From the NCBI RefSeq assembly GCF_015330165.1, contig NZ_JADDXT010000002.1:1176504-1240503 (forward strand): 64,000 bases of DNA, read 5' to 3'. Positions 36,071-44,979 of the stretch are shown piece by piece. A program made the position numbers and the translations under genes. The first letter of the stretch is position 1; the number at the start of each line of letters is the position of its first letter. The notes below the pieces were generated by a model that had not been told where the DNA came from, searched no databases, and saw only the letters and a program-made list of their open reading frames with translations. The DNA is from Zobellia roscoffensis. GTDB lineage: Bacteria; Bacteroidota; Bacteroidia; Flavobacteriales; Flavobacteriaceae.

Positions 36071-36928
36071 TTAAAGTACATTGAGCATCTGCTCTTTTAT
36101 TTTTTCCAGTTCATCTTTCATCTGCACTACTAATTGCTGCATTGGTGCATAGTTGGCCTTAGAGCCAATGGTGTTAATTTCGCGTCCAATTTCCTGAGCT
36201 ATAAAACCTAATTTTTTACCATTGGAATCATCAGATTTTAAAGTACTAGAAAAGTAATCAAGGTGATTTGCCAGACGTACCTTTTCTTCTGTGATATCGT
36301 ATTTTTCCAAATAGTAAATAAGCTCCTGTTCAAAACGATTGGCATCAAGATCTGTCTTTAAATCACTAACAGCTTTATTGAGTCTTTCGCGCACATCTGA
36401 TTGTCGGTCCGGATCCATTTCTTTTACCTTTTCCAAAAGGTCTTGTAAATTCTTTATACGATCAAGAAAATCATTTTCAAGAACTTGACCTTCCTCTGAG
36501 CGGAATGTATTTATTTCCTTTAATGCCTCATGAACCGCAAGTTTTATAGATTCATATTCAGCTTCATCTATATCTTCACGTTCGGTTTTTAAAGAATCAG
36601 GCATTCTAAGTGCCATGTCAAGCAACTTTAAATCATCACCGTCGGCAATAGCCTTTAACTGCTTCATGTAGTTCTTAACAGCAGCCTCGTTAACCTCTGT
36701 TGACGTTTCTCCACTGGTCAATTCTAAATAAAGACCAAAGTCAACCTTACCACGCATCAAAGAACCTGCAATGGTTTTACGAAGTTCAAGTTCTTTTTCG
36801 CGATATGCAGAAGGCATACGTGCGTTTAAATCTAGACTTTTACTATTAAGGGATTTGAGCTCTACGGTAATCTTTTTTGTCGGAAGCTGTATTACGTGCT
36901 TACCAAAACCGGTCATGGACTGAATCAT
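36071..36928 (-). CDS. yicC: YicC-family RNase-related protein
   Basis: This 285-residue protein starts with the family hallmark MIQSMTGFGK (ATG at 36928; the frame extends three codons upstream) and contains VELKSLNSKSLDLNARMP. The C-terminal DUF1732-type region has GREINTIGSKAN near 262. YicC proteins have been linked to RNA degradation and stationary-phase fitness. It heads the yicC-gmk-nadD cluster. Cytosolic. Confidence 0.92.
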   Translation of the reverse strand: MIQSMTGFGKHVIQLPTKKITVELKSLNSKSLDLNARMPSAYREKELELRKTIAGSLMRGKVDFGLYLELTSGETSTEVNEAAVKNYMKQLKAIADGDDLKLLDMALRMPDSLKTEREDIDEAEYESIKLAVHEALKEINTFRSEEGQVLENDFLDRIKNLQDLLEKVKEMDPDRQSDVRERLNKAVSDLKTDLDANRFEQELIYYLEKYDITEEKVRLANHLDYFSSTLKSDDSNGKKLGFIAQEIGREINTIGSKANYAPMQQLVVQMKDELEKIKEQMLNVL

Positions 36929-37033
36929 AAATCGCAATGAATTTTGGCAAATATAACGTAATTACAGAAAGTACAGCCCCTGATTTTGCATAACTGACGG
37001 CACAAATCTTAAGATTGATATCCTACAAACCAA

Positions 37034-37076
37034 ACACAGGCAACTTAAGTGTCAAAACCACCTAAGTTGCCTGTGT
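37034..37076 (-). terminator. Terminator-like hairpin after the DUF1080 gene
   Basis: Arms ACACAGGCAACTTA and TAAGTTGCCTGTGT pair over 14 bases around a 15-base loop. On the minus strand the hairpin is followed by TTTGGTTTG, a weak T-rich tail, 48 bases beyond the DUF1080 stop. Confidence 0.65.
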
Positions 37077-37123
37077 CCAAAAAGCTAGGTTCAAAAACAA
37101 CCTATTTAGGATTTCTTCACAAA

Positions 37124-37879
37124 CTAAAGCTCCTTAATTTTTATATTCTTAAAAGAAACCATATTGCCATGATCTTGTAATCCTATTTTTCCCGTGGTGA
37201 ACTTTCCAAAATGGTCCCAGTCTGCAAATTTTGATTTAGACACCATAACATCCCACATCTCATTTCCTACGGGAAAATCTACAATATCGGTTCCGTTTAA
37301 AGAAATACTGCCTTTTTGTTCTTTATGATTGATTGTAATTACCATGGAATTCCATTCGCCCACCGGATTTGTTACTTCTTCGGACGGCGCCACCATATCA
37401 TATAAAGATCCTGCTTGATGAGTAGTTCCATTTTTAGCATCCGGATGTTTTTCATTATCCAAAACTTGCACTTCGGGGCCCGTTTGGTAAGCTTCAGATA
37501 ACTCCGGTTTTTCATTAACTCCCCAGAATACACCACTATTACCGCCTTCGGAAATCTTCCAATCCAAAGTCAGAATAAAATCTGTGTATTCCTTTTCAGT
37601 CACTAGATTAAAAGCCTCTCCTTTAGCTCTCTCTTTTGGTGGGTAAAAAACCATGGCGCCATCTTCAAGCTTCCAATTATCGGAAACACCTTCTTTGTTA
37701 TATTCTTTCCAGCCATCAAAAGAAGAACCGTCAAAAAGAACCGTCCACTCTTGTGGTGGAGCTGCTTCCTCGGCTTCCGCAATACGTTCCTTTTCCATTT
37801 CTTTCTGCGTTTTCTCAGCTTTGTCTTTACACCCAAAAGCTATTATCGCCATAAAAGCGATTACCATCAAATTTTTCAT
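37124..37879 (-). CDS. DUF1080 (3-keto-disaccharide hydrolase family) lipoprotein
   Basis: This 251-residue lipoprotein has a signal ending in IIAFGC (Cys17), a short charged linker, and a DUF1080 jelly-roll domain at about residues 43-250: WTVLFDGSSFDGWKEY, EGGNSGVFWGV near 123, QAGSLYDMV and WNSMVI later. The family is annotated 3-keto-disaccharide hydrolase, and members act on glycosides oxidised at carbon 3. It lies just downstream of a TIM-barrel isomerase and near two GMC dehydrogenases that could make such keto-sugars. It would act in the periplasm or at the cell surface. Hydrolase versus lyase or hydratase activity cannot be told from the sequence. Confidence 0.88.
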   Translation of the reverse strand: MKNLMVIAFMAIIAFGCKDKAEKTQKEMEKERIAEAEEAAPPQEWTVLFDGSSFDGWKEYNKEGVSDNWKLEDGAMVFYPPKERAKGEAFNLVTEKEYTDFILTLDWKISEGGNSGVFWGVNEKPELSEAYQTGPEVQVLDNEKHPDAKNGTTHQAGSLYDMVAPSEEVTNPVGEWNSMVITINHKEQKGSISLNGTDIVDFPVGNEMWDVMVSKSKFADWDHFGKFTTGKIGLQDHGNMVSFKNIKIKEL

Positions 37880-37920
37880 GTGTTGTTATGTTTTATATAA
37901 GTCAGTTTGTTCTATTATTT

Positions 37921-37960
37921 AAAAAACGATTCTCCTGTTTTAGTGACAAAAGAACCGTTT
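37921..37960 (-). terminator. Terminator between the TIM-barrel and DUF1080 genes
   Basis: On the minus strand AAACGGTTCT pairs with AGAATCGTTT (one G-U pair) and is followed by a T-run. It suggests that the DUF1080 gene is at least partly transcribed separately from the isomerase-like gene upstream. Confidence 0.6.
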
Positions 37961-37990
37961 CCTATAATTTGTTTTTATTGCTATACCCTT

Positions 37991-39046
37991 CTAAGAGGTA
38001 CCCAATATCTTTTTAAGCATTTCTTTATCAATTGCTGAACCAGCAAAATCGTCAAACGTCTTTTCTGTAGCCTCAATAATATGATCTTGAATAAAAATAG
38101 CGCCTTCTCTAGCTCCTTGCTCAGGGCTCTTAATACAGCATTCCCATTCCATAACTGCCCAAACGTCACAACCGTATTGGGTAAGTTTAGAGAAAATAGT
38201 TTTAAAATCGATTTGACCATCACCTAAAGAACGGTATCTACCGGCACGATCACCCCAATCATTATAACCTCCAAAGGCACCTTTCTTCCCTGTTGGGTTG
38301 AATTCTGAATCCTTTACATGGAACGATTTTATAAACTCATGATAATGGTCTATATACTCTATATAATCTAGCTGTTGCAACACAAAGTGACTTGGATCAT
38401 AAAGTATATTTACACGCTTATGGTTACCCGTTGCGGCAAGAAAACGTTCAAAAGTATCACCATCGTGTAAATCTTCACCAGGGTGAATTTCATAACAAAC
38501 ATCAACACCTTGCTCATCAAAATGATTTAAAATTGGCATCCATCTTTTAGCCAACTCCTCAAAACCCATCTCAACTAACCCAGGAGGCCTTTGAGGCCAT
38601 GGGTGCCATGTATGCCAAAGTAAAGCTCCAGAAAAAGTAGCATGGGCATTAAGACCCAATCTTCTACTTGCCGTTGCCGCTTTTTTAACTACATCTACTG
38701 CCCATTCCGTACGTGCTTTCGGATTGTTCTTGACGGCATCTGGAGCAAAATTATCGAACATTAAATCGTAAGCTGGGTGAACAGCCACTAATTGCCCTTG
38801 TAGGTGTGTAGAAAGTTCCGTAATCTCAAGGCCATAAGAATTCACTTTTCCTTTAAGTTCATCACAGTAAGTCTGACTCTCCGCAGCCTTATCCAAATCT
38901 ATTAAAAAACTCTCCCAAGTAGGGATTTGAATACCCTTGTAACCTAAATCTGCGGCCCATTTACACATACCGTCCAACGTATTGAACGGTGCTTTACTGT
39001 CTACAAATTGCGCTAAAAAAACGCCAGGCCCTTTAATTGTCTTCAT
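37991..39046 (-). CDS. Cytosolic sugar isomerase/epimerase-like TIM-barrel protein
   Basis: This 351-residue protein of the AP-endonuclease-2/xylose-isomerase-like superfamily has no signal peptide. Likely metal residues sit in the barrel-end motifs CYEIHPGED (about 178-186), ILYDPSHF (about 209-216), SFHVKD (about 240) and VMEWEC (about 296), the usual Glu, Asp, His, Glu set. Family members isomerise or epimerise sugars, and some take part in breakdown of 3-keto-sugars. It is divergent from GMC gene 1 and precedes the DUF1080 gene. It is larger than the two exported TIM-barrel proteins at 47.9 and 51.5 kb. Confidence 0.88.
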   Translation of the reverse strand: MKTIKGPGVFLAQFVDSKAPFNTLDGMCKWAADLGYKGIQIPTWESFLIDLDKAAESQTYCDELKGKVNSYGLEITELSTHLQGQLVAVHPAYDLMFDNFAPDAVKNNPKARTEWAVDVVKKAATASRRLGLNAHATFSGALLWHTWHPWPQRPPGLVEMGFEELAKRWMPILNHFDEQGVDVCYEIHPGEDLHDGDTFERFLAATGNHKRVNILYDPSHFVLQQLDYIEYIDHYHEFIKSFHVKDSEFNPTGKKGAFGGYNDWGDRAGRYRSLGDGQIDFKTIFSKLTQYGCDVWAVMEWECCIKSPEQGAREGAIFIQDHIIEATEKTFDDFAGSAIDKEMLKKILGTS

Positions 39047-39106
39047 GTTGTTGTTGTTTGAATTGAGTAACGGCTATTTCTTTTTTAAAATCATTATAAA
39101 GAAAAG

Positions 39107-39168
39107 CCCTATATTTAATTTTATAATCGTCTCAAAACTGATCTTCTAGAGAAGTTATAAATATAGGG
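39107..39168. promoter_or_regulatory. Widely spaced inverted repeat in the divergent promoter region
   Basis: CCCTATATTT at 39107-39116 and AAATATAGGG at 39159-39168 are perfect inverted copies, 52 bases centre to centre, about five helical turns. Between them lies a smaller palindrome CTTCTAGAGAAG at 39143-39154. The site sits between the TIM-barrel gene and GMC gene 1 and could be a shared operator. Confidence 0.4.
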
Positions 39169-39200
39169 AATACAACACGTTTAAAACAAGAAATACGACC

Positions 39201-40904
39201 GTGAATAAAGAAGAAAAATTCGACGCTATTGTTGTCGGGACTGGAATTAGTGGCGGTTGGGCCGCTAAAGAATTATGTGAGAACGGATTAAAAACCTTGG
39301 TACTCGAACGTGGCCCCATGGTAAAGCATGTGGTAGATTACCCTACCATGAATGATGACCCTTGGGACTACCCGTTAAAGGGAGAGCTTTCCAAAGAAGA
39401 TAAAGAAAAATACCATGTTCAGGCACGCGTGGGCTGGGCACCAAAGGAAGATGTAAAACATTTTTTTGTAAACGATCTTGACCATCCTTACGTAGAGACC
39501 AAACGTTTTGATTGGATTAGAGGCTACCAAGTAGGTGGCAGGTCATTAACTTGGGGCAAACAAAGTTACCGCTGGAGCAATCTTGATTTTGAAGCGAATA
39601 AAAAAGAAGGTATTGGTGTAGACTGGCCTGTACGTTATAAGGATATTGCCCCTTGGTATGATAAAGTTGAAAAATATATTGGGGTTAGTGGAGAGAATTT
39701 AGGGCTTCCACATTTGCCTGATGGTATCTTTCAACCTAAAATGGACTTAAATTGTGTTGAGGAAGATTTTAAAGCTTCCGTTGCAGAGAAATTTGAAGAT
39801 GGCCGTTTGATCACCATAGGCCGCGCCGCGCATATTACCGACCCAGAAGCCGATTTTGAAGGCAGGGGAACTTGTCAAAATAGAAATCGTTGTTGGCGTG
39901 GTTGCCCTTTTGGCGGATATTTTAGTAGTAACTCCTCTACATTGCCTGCCGCAGAACGCACCGGGAATATGACGTTGCGACCTAACTCCATCGTTTATGA
40001 AGTAATGTACGATGATGCCACAAAACAGGCTACGGGCGTAAAGGTAATTGATGCCGAAACCAATGAAAAAATAGAGTTCAAAGCAAAAGTAATTTTCCTT
40101 TGCGCATCCGCAATGGCATCCGTAGGTATCCTTATGCAATCAAAAAGCGAGCGCTTTCCAAATGGAATGGGCAATGATTCTGATGCACTGGGACGTGGCA
40201 TTATGGACCATCACTACAAACTAGGTGCTTTTGGAAAAGTAGACGGACATTTAGACAAATATTATCAAGGCAGAAGACCTAATGGTTTTTACATTCCTAG
40301 ATTTGTTAACCTAGACGAAAAGACCAAACGGAAAAATTACCTACGTGGGTTTGGTTACCAAGGCAGTGCCAGCCGTGAAGATTGGTCAGCTTCCATTGCA
40401 GAAATGGGGTACGGAAAAGAGCTTAAAGAGTCTATCCTTAAGCCAGGTCATTGGCAAATTGGAGTTACCGGTTTTGGTGAATTTTTACCCTATGATGATA
40501 ACCGAGTAACCCTTAGCGAAACCGAAAAGGATAAATGGGGCCTTCCTCAATTAGATTTTGATGTGGAGTTCAAAGAGAACGAATACGAAATGCGCAAGGA
40601 CATTAAAAAAGAAATTGTAGACATGTTCAAAGCAGCTGGCTTTAAGAATGTAGAACCTTACGAAGAATCTAGCGGACCAGGTTTAGGTATTCATGAAATG
40701 GGCGGGGCACGTATGGGGCATAGTTCCAAAACCTCCATCGTTAATAAAAACAATCAAATCCATACGGTGCCTAATGTATATGTAACGGATGGTGCTTTTA
40801 TGTCATCATCAAGCTGCGTGAATCCGTCGCTGACCTATATGGCATTTACTGCTAGAGCAGCAAACCACGCTGCAGAACAATTTAAAGCAGGAAAATTTTC
40901 ATAA
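39201..40904 (+). CDS. GMC-family FAD-dependent sugar dehydrogenase 1
   Basis: This 567-residue flavoprotein has the N-terminal FAD fold IVVGTGISGGWAAKEL (about 11-26). The sequence CQNRNRCWRGC near 227-237 has three cysteines spaced C-x5-C-x3-C, as in the 3Fe-4S site of Burkholderia FAD-glucose dehydrogenase. The C-terminal GMC domain contains HEMGGARMGH and CVNPSLTYMAFTARAA, which hold the active-site residues. The start is GTG at 39201; no ATG lies upstream in frame. It has no export signal of its own, and unlike GMC gene 2 has no subunit 3 gene beside it. It probably oxidises a sugar or sugar alcohol, passing electrons to an unknown acceptor. Confidence 0.9.
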   Translation: MNKEEKFDAIVVGTGISGGWAAKELCENGLKTLVLERGPMVKHVVDYPTMNDDPWDYPLKGELSKEDKEKYHVQARVGWAPKEDVKHFFVNDLDHPYVETKRFDWIRGYQVGGRSLTWGKQSYRWSNLDFEANKKEGIGVDWPVRYKDIAPWYDKVEKYIGVSGENLGLPHLPDGIFQPKMDLNCVEEDFKASVAEKFEDGRLITIGRAAHITDPEADFEGRGTCQNRNRCWRGCPFGGYFSSNSSTLPAAERTGNMTLRPNSIVYEVMYDDATKQATGVKVIDAETNEKIEFKAKVIFLCASAMASVGILMQSKSERFPNGMGNDSDALGRGIMDHHYKLGAFGKVDGHLDKYYQGRRPNGFYIPRFVNLDEKTKRKNYLRGFGYQGSASREDWSASIAEMGYGKELKESILKPGHWQIGVTGFGEFLPYDDNRVTLSETEKDKWGLPQLDFDVEFKENEYEMRKDIKKEIVDMFKAAGFKNVEPYEESSGPGLGIHEMGGARMGHSSKTSIVNKNNQIHTVPNVYVTDGAFMSSSSCVNPSLTYMAFTARAANHAAEQFKAGKFS

Positions 40905-40912
40905 TGATGTAT

Positions 40913-40968
40913 AACGACCGATAAATCAACCTGATATTCTAAAATATCACTGAAATTGTTAGGTCGTT
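40913..40968. terminator. Nested hairpin after GMC gene 1
   Basis: An outer stem AACGACC/GGTCGTT encloses an inner hairpin TGATATT, CTAA, AATATCA. There is no long T-run, so it may be a terminator, a processing site or a 3' stabiliser. Confidence 0.35.
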
Positions 40969-41031
40969 TGTATCTTGTTGAACTATATTTCTCACGTATA
41001 GCGTGAAGAATTAGCTAACCGCAATAACTAT

Positions 41032-41496
41032 ATGGAAAACGCTTCAGCCCGAAATTTATGGGGAGATTATCTAGACAAGCACTTAGAACATGCTTTTGCA
41101 GATACGCCCAAAGTAGTTCATTTTTGTAATAACGAATTAGATGCCAATGAATGTGCCGCCTTGGTAAAAAAAGGTATCAAACGAGCAACCTCACCTAGTT
41201 TGCTAGGTTTACAGCACCTTAAACAATCATTGCCTAAAATAGGTGACTTCATGATTGTTACCAATTGGGAAGGTGAAGCACAGTGTATTGTAAGAACCAC
41301 TTCCGTAAAACTTAAACCTTACTTTAGTATTACTGAAGAATACGCCCGAATGGAAGGTGAAGGGGACAAAAGCTTAGCCTATTGGAAAAAAGTACATTGG
41401 GATTATTATACTAAGGAATTGACCGCTTTTAGCCGCAAGCCTAATGAAAGTATGATTATTGTCTGCCAAGAATTCGAAAAAGTGTTTGATCGATAA
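41032..41496 (+). CDS. ASCH-domain protein
   Basis: This 154-residue cytosolic protein has an ASCH fold (PUA-like beta-barrel) over about residues 20-150, with the typical KKGIKRATSPSLL stretch near 42, IGDFMIVTNWEGEAQCIVRTT near 70, and DKSLAYWKKVHWDYY near 115. ASCH proteins are thought to bind RNA, and a few hydrolyse acetylated nucleosides such as N4-acetylcytidine. It lies between GMC gene 1 and the GH2 enzyme gene on the same strand but with gaps of more than 120 bases on each side, so it may not belong to the sugar pathway. Confidence 0.85.
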   Translation: MENASARNLWGDYLDKHLEHAFADTPKVVHFCNNELDANECAALVKKGIKRATSPSLLGLQHLKQSLPKIGDFMIVTNWEGEAQCIVRTTSVKLKPYFSITEEYARMEGEGDKSLAYWKKVHWDYYTKELTAFSRKPNESMIIVCQEFEKVFDR

Positions 41497-41675
41497 GCTC
41501 TTACTTTAAAATCAACCGAAATAAATTTAACAGAAGCTAGAGCAGTCCTACAATAGATTCCGCTCTAAAATAAGTGTGGCCCATAATGAGCTCCTATGCT
41601 ATATTGTGATACTTAAAGCTACTTTATTCTAAAGTTTTTCTACCTTGTACAACATCAATGTAAACAAACTCAACT

Positions 41676-44600
41676 ATGCGCATCTCAACGCCAACAAAGC
41701 CATTCATAGGTTTAACTCTTTCCTTATTTGCTTTCTTTTTATGTATTTCCGCACAAGGTCAATCTCCAAAATGGGAGAATCCGGAATGGGAAAACCCTGA
41801 AATATTTCAAATTAATCGTGAAGTGCCTACAGCTTCTTTTTATCGATATGAAACAACCGAAAATGCATTAAAAAATGATAGTTGGGAAAATTCTCCTTTT
41901 TATCAGTCTCTAAATGGCGATTGGTTTTTTAACTATGCCGACAACGTCATGTCCAGACCTTTAAATTTTCAGGGTGCAGGTTATGACACCTCCGCATGGA
42001 ACACTATTCCCGTACCTTCCAATTGGGAGCTTGAAGGGCACGGCACCCCTATCTACACTAATATTGTATATCCATTCCCAAAGAACCCACCTTTTATTCC
42101 TCATGACAAAAATCCTGTAGGAAGCTACAAACGTGATTTTGAACTTTCAGAGAATTGGGAAGATAAAAACATTTACCTACATTTTGGTGGCGTTAGTGGA
42201 GCCATGTATGTTTGGGTCAATGGTAAAAAAGTTGGTTATAGCGAAGGAAGTAAAACGCCAGCAGAATTCAATATTACCAAATATTTACAACCCGGAAAGA
42301 ACACATTAGCCGTTCAAGTTTTACGCTGGTCCGATGCCAGTTACATGGAAGATCAAGATTTCTGGCGTCTAAGCGGTATTGACCGAGATGTTTATCTCTA
42401 TGCCACCAAAGCAACGACCATTAAAGACTACCGTGCTATCGCCGACTTGGAGAATAATTATACTGACGGTCTATTAAACGTGAATCTAGAACTTGAAAAT
42501 ACCGCAAAAAAAGCCAAAGGTTATAAAGTTACCGTGCAACTTTTGGATGGCGACAAAGAACTTTATTCCGAAGAGAAAGATGTGGTTTTCAATGGAAAAT
42601 CAGCCGTGGTAAAATTTGAAAAATCCCTAAAAAGTATTAAAACTTGGAATGCCGAAAAACCTAACCTTTACACTTTACTTTTCGTTCTTAAAAACAAAAA
42701 AGGAGTCGTTACCGAAGCTGTAAGTTCTAAAATAGGTTTTAGAAAAATTGAAATCAAAAACAATCAGTTCTTGGTCAATGGGCAACCTGTTCTTATTAAA
42801 GGTGCCAACCTACACGATCATGATGAAACTACGGGCCATGTTATCAGCAGAGAAGTCACATTGAAAGACATGGAGGTAATGAAACGCAATAACCTAAACG
42901 CCATACGTTGCAGTCATTATCCTAAAAATGAGTTTTTCTATCGCATGGCAGACAAATATGGTTTTTACATAGTTGATGAAGTCAATATTGAAATCCATGG
43001 TATGGGAACTACCAACCAAGGTCTTGATAACGATGAGGAAGCTAAGAAAATACACCCAGCCTATAGACCAGAATGGAAAGCCATGCATTTAGACCGTACG
43101 ATGCGCATGTACGAACGCGATAAAAATTTCACTTCTATCGTTACTTGGTCTTTAGGAAATGAGGCAGGTAACGGCGAAAATTTCTTTGCTACTTACGAAT
43201 GGCTCAAAAAACAAGACGATACGCGCCCCGTTCAATATGAAGGCGCTACCCAATATGCGAATACGGACATTCAAGCGCCAATGTACGCTACTATTGAACA
43301 GACTATTGAATATGCTGAAAACAACCCAAAAAGACCACTTATCCAATGTGAGTATGCACATGCCATGGGAAACAGCGTAGGCAATCTTCAGGATTATTGG
43401 GACGTAATTGAAAAGTATGATGTGTTACAAGGTGGTTTTATTTGGGATTGGGTAGATCAAGGCCTGAAAACCAAAAATGAAGACGGGGAAGAATTTTATG
43501 CCTTTGGTGGTGATTTTGGCGCATCGCATCTTCAAAATGATAATAACTTTTGTCTAAACGGATTGGTAAACCCTGACCGCTCTGCGCATCCTGCTTTACA
43601 CGAGGTGAAAAAGGTCTATGAATATGTAAAGTTTACATCCAACGACCCTAAATCAGGTAAAATTACAATTACCAACCAGTATGATTTTACCAATTTATCC
43701 GAATATAACTTCGCTTGGAAACTATTCAAAAACGGTGTTGAAGTTAAAACAGGAAAAATTGATGATGTAATGATAGCACCTTATGAATCTCAGGTTATTC
43801 AAATTGCTTTACCTGATTTGACGGACTCAGAGGCCGAATATTTCTTGAATGTGTATGCATTTACCAAAAATGGAGATGAACTTATACCTCAAGATTACTT
43901 ATTAGCTTATGAGCAATTTAAACTGACCGATTTTACCCCCAGGGTTTTTGAAATGGAAACCAACGGACTTTCAGTTACAAACGTCGATGGCACCGTAAAA
44001 ATTAAAGGAGAAGGATTTGAAGTCGGTTTTAATAGCACCGATGGTAGCTTGACCACATTAGACTATGGTCAGGGCAACCTAGTGAAAAACGGACCGAGTG
44101 TAAACTTCTGGCGCGCTCCAACCGATAATGATTATGGGTACAATATGCCTAAACGTCTAAACGTCTGGAAAGAGGCTACCGAAACTCAAAACCTGACGAG
44201 TTTTCAACTGAACTCCAATGACGGTAAAAAGGTTGTTGACGCTGTAAAACTTAGTAAGAATCCGTTTAAAATTAAAAACGATTTACAGCTTACGGCCATG
44301 TATAGCTTACCTTCTGTACAAGGAGAAGCAACAGTAACTTATACTATTAATAATAAGGGAGATATTTTAGTAAGCACAGACCTTTCTAACATTAAGAATA
44401 GCCTGCCCATTGTTCCTCGTTTTGGAAATAACTTTATCATAGACTCGGCATACGATAAAGTGAGCTGGTACGGTAGAGGTCCACATGAGAATTACCAAGA
44501 CCGAAAAACTTCGGCTTTGGTGGGCAAATATGATGCAACAGTAAAGGATCTGTATTTTGAATACATACGTCCGCAAGAAAATGGCTACCGAACCGATATC

Positions 44601-44888
44601 CGTACGGTATCCTTTTTAAACGGGAATGGCAAGGGTATCGAAATTTCCTCACCAAGACTTTTCGGGTTCAGTGCCCACAATCAATATAATTCCGACTTTG
44701 ATGAAGGTATGCAAAAGCAGCAACGCCATACTTATGATATTCCTCAAAGAGACCTCATCAACATTAACATTGATTATAGCCAAATGGGCGTAGGCGGTGA
44801 TGATAGCTGGGGATTAATGCCTCACGAAGAATATCAAATAAAACCAGGAGATTTATCTTTTAGTTTTATGATACAACCGGTGAAATAG
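41676..44888 (+). CDS. GH2 beta-galactosidase-like glycoside hydrolase
   Basis: This 1070-residue secreted enzyme has a signal peptide (about 1-29, ending SAQGQ). It has the LacZ domain order: sugar-binding jelly roll (GSYKRDF near 150), immunoglobulin-like domains, TIM barrel, and the beta-galactosidase small chain at the C terminus. The acid/base glutamate lies in TWSLGNEAGNG near 495 and the nucleophile in IQCEYAHAMGNS near 558, both intact. It would remove non-reducing beta-linked galactose or a related sugar. It is free-standing, with a short gap to the shared terminator. Its place among keto-sugar genes suggests it prepares their substrate; this is inference. Confidence 0.93.
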   Translation: MRISTPTKPFIGLTLSLFAFFLCISAQGQSPKWENPEWENPEIFQINREVPTASFYRYETTENALKNDSWENSPFYQSLNGDWFFNYADNVMSRPLNFQGAGYDTSAWNTIPVPSNWELEGHGTPIYTNIVYPFPKNPPFIPHDKNPVGSYKRDFELSENWEDKNIYLHFGGVSGAMYVWVNGKKVGYSEGSKTPAEFNITKYLQPGKNTLAVQVLRWSDASYMEDQDFWRLSGIDRDVYLYATKATTIKDYRAIADLENNYTDGLLNVNLELENTAKKAKGYKVTVQLLDGDKELYSEEKDVVFNGKSAVVKFEKSLKSIKTWNAEKPNLYTLLFVLKNKKGVVTEAVSSKIGFRKIEIKNNQFLVNGQPVLIKGANLHDHDETTGHVISREVTLKDMEVMKRNNLNAIRCSHYPKNEFFYRMADKYGFYIVDEVNIEIHGMGTTNQGLDNDEEAKKIHPAYRPEWKAMHLDRTMRMYERDKNFTSIVTWSLGNEAGNGENFFATYEWLKKQDDTRPVQYEGATQYANTDIQAPMYATIEQTIEYAENNPKRPLIQCEYAHAMGNSVGNLQDYWDVIEKYDVLQGGFIWDWVDQGLKTKNEDGEEFYAFGGDFGASHLQNDNNFCLNGLVNPDRSAHPALHEVKKVYEYVKFTSNDPKSGKITITNQYDFTNLSEYNFAWKLFKNGVEVKTGKIDDVMIAPYESQVIQIALPDLTDSEAEYFLNVYAFTKNGDELIPQDYLLAYEQFKLTDFTPRVFEMETNGLSVTNVDGTVKIKGEGFEVGFNSTDGSLTTLDYGQGNLVKNGPSVNFWRAPTDNDYGYNMPKRLNVWKEATETQNLTSFQLNSNDGKKVVDAVKLSKNPFKIKNDLQLTAMYSLPSVQGEATVTYTINNKGDILVSTDLSNIKNSLPIVPRFGNNFIIDSAYDKVSWYGRGPHENYQDRKTSALVGKYDATVKDLYFEYIRPQENGYRTDIRTVSFLNGNGKGIEISSPRLFGFSAHNQYNSDFDEGMQKQQRHTYDIPQRDLININIDYSQMGVGGDDSWGLMPHEEYQIKPGDLSFSFMIQPVK

Positions 44889-44915
44889 AAGTTTACATCA
44901 GTTCAACGGATAAAG

Positions 44916-44958
44916 AACAAAAATCCCCGAAAGCATTAAGCCTTCTGGGATTTTTGTT
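44916..44958. terminator. Bidirectional terminator between the GH2 and Gfo/Idh genes
   Basis: AACAAAAATCCC and GGGATTTTTGTT pair over 12 bases around a loop with a further small stem. It serves both convergent transcripts. Confidence 0.88.
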
Positions 44959-44979
44959 TATTATGATATTTCAGAAAAC

